From: Burkholderiaceae bacterium
Lineage (GTDB): Bacteria; Pseudomonadota; Gammaproteobacteria; Burkholderiales; Burkholderiaceae_C
NCBI GenBank assembly: GCA_031253955.1
Contig: JAIRVJ010000035.1
Coordinates: 1 to 33,931, forward strand
Reading direction: 5' to 3'
DNA length: 33,931 bases
Shown here: one piece after another, positions 32,264-33,931 of the stretch
Position numbering within the stretch: the stretch's first letter is position 1
Layout: each line of letters opens with the position of its first letter
Notes under the pieces: model-generated
What the model was told of the DNA's origin: nothing
What the model saw: the letters and a program-made list of their open reading frames with translations, nothing else
The model's database searches: none
Translations under genes and position numbers: made by a program

Positions 32264-33268
32264 TCAGGCGCAAAGTTTGTCCGACAGCGCCTCGCACAGT
32301 TGGTCGTGCAGGCGGACGGCCGCCGCCACTTCGGTGGGCATCGCCGTGGAACCGACGGCGGCGACGAAGCGGCAGGCGGACCATAGGGCGGCCTCAAACT
32401 CGTAGCGACTGATCCAGTGGGCGCGCTGCGCCATTTTGTCTGCGCTATCGGGCGGCCAGACGCCGCCCTTGATGCGATCGTAAACATGGGCGCGCCAGGG
32501 CTTGGCGCTGACCCGCGCGCGAAAGCACTTCTGGCGAACGCACATCTGGCGGTAACGCGGGTCGGCGCGCAGCCGCTCGAAAAGCCGCGCCACTTCTTCG
32601 CTTTCGGGATCGAACGTTTTGTGCGTGGCGATGATTCTGAAACCGGCGGGCGTGCGGTACAGGCGAAAGCCCGCGTTTTTGTCTTCTCCCGTCAATTCCG
32701 CGAGCCATCCTGTCACTTTCTTCACGGTAATCCTGCGGGAATAGGCGAGAAATTCCGGCAGCAGCGCCACAATAATGAGAGAAATAATAGTGATGCAGGG
32801 TAGCGGCAGCGGCAGCGACGTCACGTCGTAGTTATACGACCGGCCTACCATCGGAATAATCAGCAGGATCAATGACGCGAGGACGATCAGGGCCATGAAA
32901 AATATTCTGAATCCAGGATTTTTCCATAGTTTTTCCGGCTTTTGATCGACATCGATGAAACACACATTCGCCACATTCATGCAGCGCGCCCCGTAGGAAT
33001 TGCGGGTGATGACGATGCTGCCGTGCGTGTCCACGATTTCCTCGCGGATGGGCACGCCCTCGGCTCCGTTGTAGGCTACCTTGGGTTCACGGCGGATGGG
33101 CGCGCCGCCCGCCAGTTTCTCCCGCAGCGCCTCGTCGGCCCGCGCGCGGGCCATGTCCTGGGCTTCCTGCTGGCTCGCCAGTGACCATCCGAAACGCTGG
33201 ATGGCAAACTGGCTGTCGCCTTGGCCGTGTTGGGTGGTGTGCGTCGCCCAGTAGCGCGGAATCAGCAT
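32264..33268 (-). CDS. Conserved membrane protein of unknown function
   Basis: A 334-residue protein that I cannot assign to a named family. An N-terminal soluble part (MLIPRYWATHTTQH, then RFGWSLASQQEAQDMARARADEAL) is followed by KVAYNGAEGVPIREEIVDTHG, VITRNSYGARCMNV and CFIDVD (103-108). Two membrane helices follow at about 122-142 and 157-176. The cytoplasmic C-terminal part has GFRLYRTPAGFRIIATHKTFDP (200-221) and a Cys/basic motif, MCVRQKCFRARVSAKPWR (242-259). These motifs look like conserved functional sites rather than random membrane sequence. AGGAGGG with five bases of spacing gives a strong start. It lies between queA (convergent) and a helicase gene on the same strand. Confidence 0.8.
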   Translation of the reverse strand: MLIPRYWATHTTQHGQGDSQFAIQRFGWSLASQQEAQDMARARADEALREKLAGGAPIRREPKVAYNGAEGVPIREEIVDTHGSIVITRNSYGARCMNVANVCFIDVDQKPEKLWKNPGFRIFFMALIVLASLILLIIPMVGRSYNYDVTSLPLPLPCITIISLIIVALLPEFLAYSRRITVKKVTGWLAELTGEDKNAGFRLYRTPAGFRIIATHKTFDPESEEVARLFERLRADPRYRQMCVRQKCFRARVSAKPWRAHVYDRIKGGVWPPDSADKMAQRAHWISRYEFEAALWSACRFVAAVGSTAMPTEVAAAVRLHDQLCEALSDKLCA

Positions 33269-33329
33269 ACGGACCCTCCTGCTTTCATCAAGGGCCGGGC
33301 GCTGAATGGATCCTGACCCTGGCCGTCAG

Positions 33330-33400
33330 CTTAATTCTTGTTCCTGTTTTCATTCTTGTTCTTGTTCTTGTTTTGTTTTTGTTCGTTTTTTACTTGTTCT
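33330..33400. repeat. Degenerate TTCTTG-type low-complexity tract
   Basis: About 70 bases of T-rich sequence composed of imperfect TTCTTG/TTGTTC units (three consecutive TTCTTG copies near 33352-33370). On the minus strand it is a purine-rich AACAAG tract directly after the stop codon of the helicase gene. It could be an mRNA 3' end signal or simply slippage-prone DNA. No strong hairpin is seen. Confidence 0.55.
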
Positions 33401-33931
33401 TATTCGGAGCGCACCTTGAACAGCGCCGCCACCTTGCGCTTGGGCTTGATGTTGGCCGACAAGCCGCTAACGCGGGCGGGGCGGGGGGGCTGCTCCCAGG
33501 CGGGCGGCTGATCGGGCGGCGCGGCGGGGGCTTGGTAGGGCTGATCGAAAAAAGGATCTGCGGGTAACGCGGCGGCTGGCAGCGCGCGGCGCTGCGTGGG
33601 GCGCGGGGGCTGCTGCTGCCGTTCGTCGCTCCAGCGGCGGCGACCATCGTTGAAGCGCCCGCGCGGTTTTTCTTCCTCGAAGGTGAGGTGTTCCGGGTCG
33701 GCTTTCTTGCCGAGCAGCTTTTCCACTTCGCCGAGCAGGCGGCTGTCGTGCCGCGTGACGAGCGTGACGGCCAGCCCCGACGCCCCGGCGCGCCCGGTGC
33801 GGCCGATGCGGTGCACGTAGTCTTCGGCGTTGAAGGGCACGTCGTAGTTGAAGACGGCGGGCACATCCTTGATGTCCAGCCCGCGCGCGGCCACGTCGGT
33901 GGCCACCAGCACGCTGCAGCTGCGGTTGGCA
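33400..33931 (-). CDS. DEAD-box RNA helicase, RhlE-like, C-terminal part (cut by window end)
   Basis: Only the last 176 residues are present; the gene continues beyond 33931. The second RecA-like domain ends here with [26 protein letters not shown] (motif V) and [12 protein letters not shown] (motif VI), both fully conserved. It is followed by a basic, Pro- and Gln-rich tail of about 100 residues ending [17 protein letters not shown]. Such tails are typical of RhlE helicases of Burkholderiales, which help ribosome assembly and RNA turnover. The assignment to RhlE rather than another DEAD-box protein rests on that tail and is moderate. A purine-rich low-complexity tract follows the stop. Confidence 0.88.
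   Translation of the reverse strand, partial: ANRSCSVLVATDVAARGLDIKDVPAVFNYDVPFNAEDYVHRIGRTGRAGASGLAVTLVTRHDSRLLGEVEKLLGKKADPEHLTFEEEKPRGRFNDGRRRWSDERQQQPPRPTQRRALPAAALPADPFFDQPYQAPAAPPDQPPAWEQPPRPARVSGLSANIKPKRKVAALFKVRSE

Noticed and set aside
33181-33567. 128-codon plus-strand frame with a strongly hydrophobic stretch resembling a membrane helix
   Set aside because: The hydrophobic stretch is simply the TTCTTG-type tract read as Leu, Val and Phe. The frame overlaps two convincing minus-strand genes.

Overview
The window is GC-rich (roughly two thirds G+C by eye) and reads as the chromosome of a betaproteobacterium, most likely order Burkholderiales and probably near Comamonadaceae. This placement rests on protein flavour and gene order: gltIJKL, a zinc-ribbon DUF3426 gene followed by a PfkB kinase, the rsmI/yraN/diaA/dolP neighbourhood, an SHP-DHC-cytochrome b operon, and a YbhGFSR-type exporter. 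No phage, integrase, transposase or CRISPR array was seen. The left end carries tRNA-Asp with a hairpin behind it; the right end cuts a DEAD-box RNA helicase gene.

Layout. 1-3500: tRNA-Asp, then gltIJKL on the minus strand (glutamate/aspartate uptake). 3600-6600: a PEBP-family protein, then a secreted Gly-rich protein with an IPTL-CTERM-like tail whose upstream region holds a run of 13 G, then a 151-bp MITE-like element. 6587-9600: an MFS transporter, then SHP, DHC and a b-type cytochrome, preceded by a PmrA/QseB-like box. 9700-15300: a RhuM-family gene of different composition, then the coupled pair DUF2339-DUF3999. 15400-20870: DUF3426 protein, PfkB kinase, then dolP, diaA, yraN and rsmI, with a DinJ/YafQ-type toxin-antitoxin pair sitting between diaA and yraN. 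21165-28367: a five-gene exporter operon (HlyD-type adaptor, double ABC ATPase, two ABC-2 permeases, NodT/OprM-type outer-membrane factor). 28650-33931: recG, queA, an unnamed membrane protein and the helicase.

The most distinctive feature is a dense set of small palindromic repeats. Class A is a CCCTCTCCCGC-type hairpin with a G-rich tail. Class B is a palindrome built on GGGGCGAAAAATTTTTCGCC. Class C is built on CGTCATTCCCGC and GCGGGAATGACG. Class D is an AT-rich group containing a GCTATGAAAACAGTAG-like motif. Most lie between genes, but in the exporter operon they have entered the coding space. All three GC-rich classes are translated in frame as the linker of the double ABC ATPase. Two class A copies sit at the ATPase/permease junction inside a small bridging frame. 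Two more are in frame upstream of the lipoprotein signal of the outer-membrane factor. I regard this, and the possible phase-variable poly-G tract before the secreted protein, as the best leads. I did not see a clearly new defence or metabolic system.
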